Source: an uncultured Eubacterium sp.
GTDB lineage: Bacteria > Bacillota > Clostridia > Lachnospirales > Lachnospiraceae
DNA length: 6,325 nt
Assembly (NCBI GenBank): GCA_910586045.1
Contig: CAJUIH010000141.1
Span: forward strand, 1 to 6,325
Direction of reading: 5' to 3'
The notes beneath the pieces are model-generated. The model was not told the origin of the DNA. It ran no database searches and saw only the letters and a program-made list of their open reading frames with translations. Positions 5,450-6,325 of this stretch are shown here, in pieces. The translations under genes were made by a program, and so were the position numbers. Each line of letters starts with the position of its first letter. Positions within the stretch are counted from its first letter, which is position 1.

Positions 5450-5779
5450 CTACACCTCCTTAAATGTCAATAAACTGTATTTTGTCCCGTAACGGTCTTG
5501 AATATCCTGCAAGCCTAATACCATGGCATTCAGCAGCAACTGCGCGTCATGCTCTACGGGGTTTTGAAAGCGGATATCGATCAGACCGGATTCACGGTCG
5601 GTTTCGGAATCAAACACTTCCCGCGTAAATGTCCCGATGGCATTGACTGTAGTAATAACCAGCGTTGATACGCCGGCACATACGATATCTTCTCCGCAGT
5701 CTGCGTATTGCGCATGACCGATGCAGTGAAGTCGTATAAACCGCCCAGCCGGATTCCGATAAAGTGTAATTGCGATCAT
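5450..5779 (-). CDS. prp: Prp, cysteine protease that processes ribosomal protein L27
   Basis: Removes the N-terminal extension of L27, needed for working ribosomes in Firmicutes. The 109 residues are the usual size (YsxB family). The catalytic pair H22 (CIGHAQYA) and C34 (DIVCAGVS) falls at the same numbering as the characterised Staphylococcus aureus enzyme, as I recall it. The gene lies between the other operon genes rplU and rpmA, beside its substrate. The ATG at 5779 is 9 nt after the rplU stop and I see no Shine-Dalgarno sequence, so it is probably translated by coupling and at a lower level than the ribosomal proteins. The last codons (AAG GAG GTG TAG) double as the rpmA ribosome site. 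Confidence 0.95.
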   Translation of the reverse strand: MIAITLYRNPAGRFIRLHCIGHAQYADCGEDIVCAGVSTLVITTVNAIGTFTREVFDSETDRESGLIDIRFQNPVEHDAQLLLNAMVLGLQDIQDRYGTKYSLLTFKEV

Positions 5780-5788
5780 AATACGTGA

Positions 5789-6097
5789 TTAGCCGTTGAT
5801 TTTTTCAATCTTAACCTGTGTATAATGCTGCCTGTGGCCCTGTTTTTTGTGATAGCCGGTTTTTCTTTTGTACTTGTATACAATGACTTTCCGATCCCGG
5901 CCCTCTTTTACAACAGAAGCTGTAACCGTCGCATTTGCAATGGTCGGACTTCCAACGGTTAACTCGTCGCCACGAATTGCCAATACCTGGTCAAAGGTAA
6001 CCGTTTCCCCTGCACCAACGCCAAGCTTTTCCACATTAATGATATCGCCTTCGGATACTTTGTACTGTTTACCACCTGTTGCTATAACTGCGTACAT
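5789..6097 (-). CDS. rplU: Ribosomal protein L21 (bL21)
   Basis: 23S rRNA-binding protein of the 50S subunit. The 102-residue product begins MYAVIATGGKQYKV, the standard start, and ends with the conserved basic KRKTGYHKKQGHRQHYTQVKIEKI. The frame continues open 65 codons upstream to an ATG at 6292, but that stretch spans the promoter and structured leader and does not resemble L21. ATG 6097 has a strong AGGAGGT (6103-6109) at good spacing. It is first in the rplU-prp-rpmA group and probably of the whole cluster to rsfS. The leader suggests feedback control. Confidence 0.98.
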   Translation of the reverse strand: MYAVIATGGKQYKVSEGDIINVEKLGVGAGETVTFDQVLAIRGDELTVGSPTIANATVTASVVKEGRDRKVIVYKYKRKTGYHKKQGHRQHYTQVKIEKING

Positions 6098-6175
6098 TTG
6101 GTACCTCCTATAATCATTACTCGCCAACTTCGGTGATGTGAAATGCACATGCTTACACCTCGTTGTGCGGCATAC
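6098..6175 (-). ncRNA. rplU 5' leader with an L21-leader-type regulatory hairpin
   Basis: The roughly 78-nt untranslated leader folds (minus strand) as GCC(6171-6169)/GGC(6125-6123), then AAC/GTT after a 4-nt bulge, GGTG... CACC (6159-6156 with 6135-6132), and an apical stem ATGTG/CACAT (6150-6146 with 6140-6136) around a 5-nt loop. Firmicutes rplU genes often carry a conserved L21 leader thought to mediate autoregulation. Assignment here rests on position and a nested fold, not on a covariance-model match. Confidence 0.6.
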
Positions 6176-6181
6176 TCCTAG

Positions 6182-6211
6182 AGGATACCATAGATCGCGG
6201 GACTTCGTCAA
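6182..6211 (-). promoter_or_regulatory. rplU operon promoter with extended -10 and A-tract upstream region
   Basis: TTGACG (6211-6206) and TATCCT (6187-6182) are 18 bp apart on the minus strand. TGG directly before the -10 forms an extended -10 that compensates for its weak match. A-rich tracts just upstream (about 6213-6233) resemble an UP element. Start is expected near 6175, just before the leader hairpin. Confidence 0.7.
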
Positions 6212-6233
6212 GTATTTTTTGGAAACTTTTTGG

Positions 6234-6325
6234 GGCGTAGGAAAGATGGGGGGAAACCATGCATTTACATAGCCCGCAAACAGCTTATCCATCGCAGCCA
6301 GGTTATGCTCTATCTTAGGCCGGAT
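6234..6325. other. Right-edge region with no recognisable gene
   Basis: One minus-strand frame is open from the edge into rplU but shows no recognisable domain. The other frames hit stops early. Nothing else can be supported here. Confidence 0.4.

Noticed and set aside
6098..6292. A 65-residue N-terminal extension of L21 in the open frame up to ATG 6292
   Set aside because: It crosses a good promoter and a structured leader, has no L21 character, and the ATG at 6097 has a strong ribosome site and the family-standard start.

Overview
The window looks like chromosome of a mid-GC Firmicute of the class Clostridia, most likely Lachnospiraceae-like. This rests on gene order, the N-terminally extended L27 with its processing protease Prp, strong AGGAGG ribosome binding sites, and an SOS operator of the Gram-positive GAAC-N4-GTTC type. 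The taxon is inferred from protein character and was not searched.

Layout. Positions 1-676 (minus) hold a PlsC-type acyltransferase gene that runs off the left edge and is interrupted by an in-frame TAG. Positions 677-874 are a divergent control region with a promoter on each strand and two or three LexA-box-like palindromes. lexA follows on the plus strand (875-1492). The convergent gap 1493-1749 has no convincing gene but is rich in structure: a weak lexA terminator, a 104-nt element whose long stem contains G-U wobbles only when read as plus-strand RNA, and two interleaved perfect inverted repeats. The rest of the window is one minus-strand cluster, read right to left: promoter and L21-type leader, rplU, prp, rpmA, an 18-bp perfect hairpin, obgE, yhbY, nadD, a 53-bp tandem duplication, yqeK, rsfS.

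How it works together. The minus-strand cluster is a ribosome and large-subunit assembly operon: L21 and L27, the protease that trims L27, the assembly GTPase Obg, the CRM-domain protein YhbY and the silencing factor RsfS. It also carries NAD biosynthesis (NadD) and Ap4A turnover (YqeK). Genes are tightly packed or overlapping from rplU to rpmA, obgE to nadD and yqeK to rsfS, with structured gaps at the two breaks (rpmA-obgE, nadD-yqeK). LexA probably represses itself and, because one box lies inside the spacer of the opposite promoter, possibly the acyltransferase gene too.

The genes are conserved housekeeping genes. The unusual signals lie between them and in the broken acyltransferase gene. 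I see no CRISPR array, transposase, tRNA, rRNA or phage gene.
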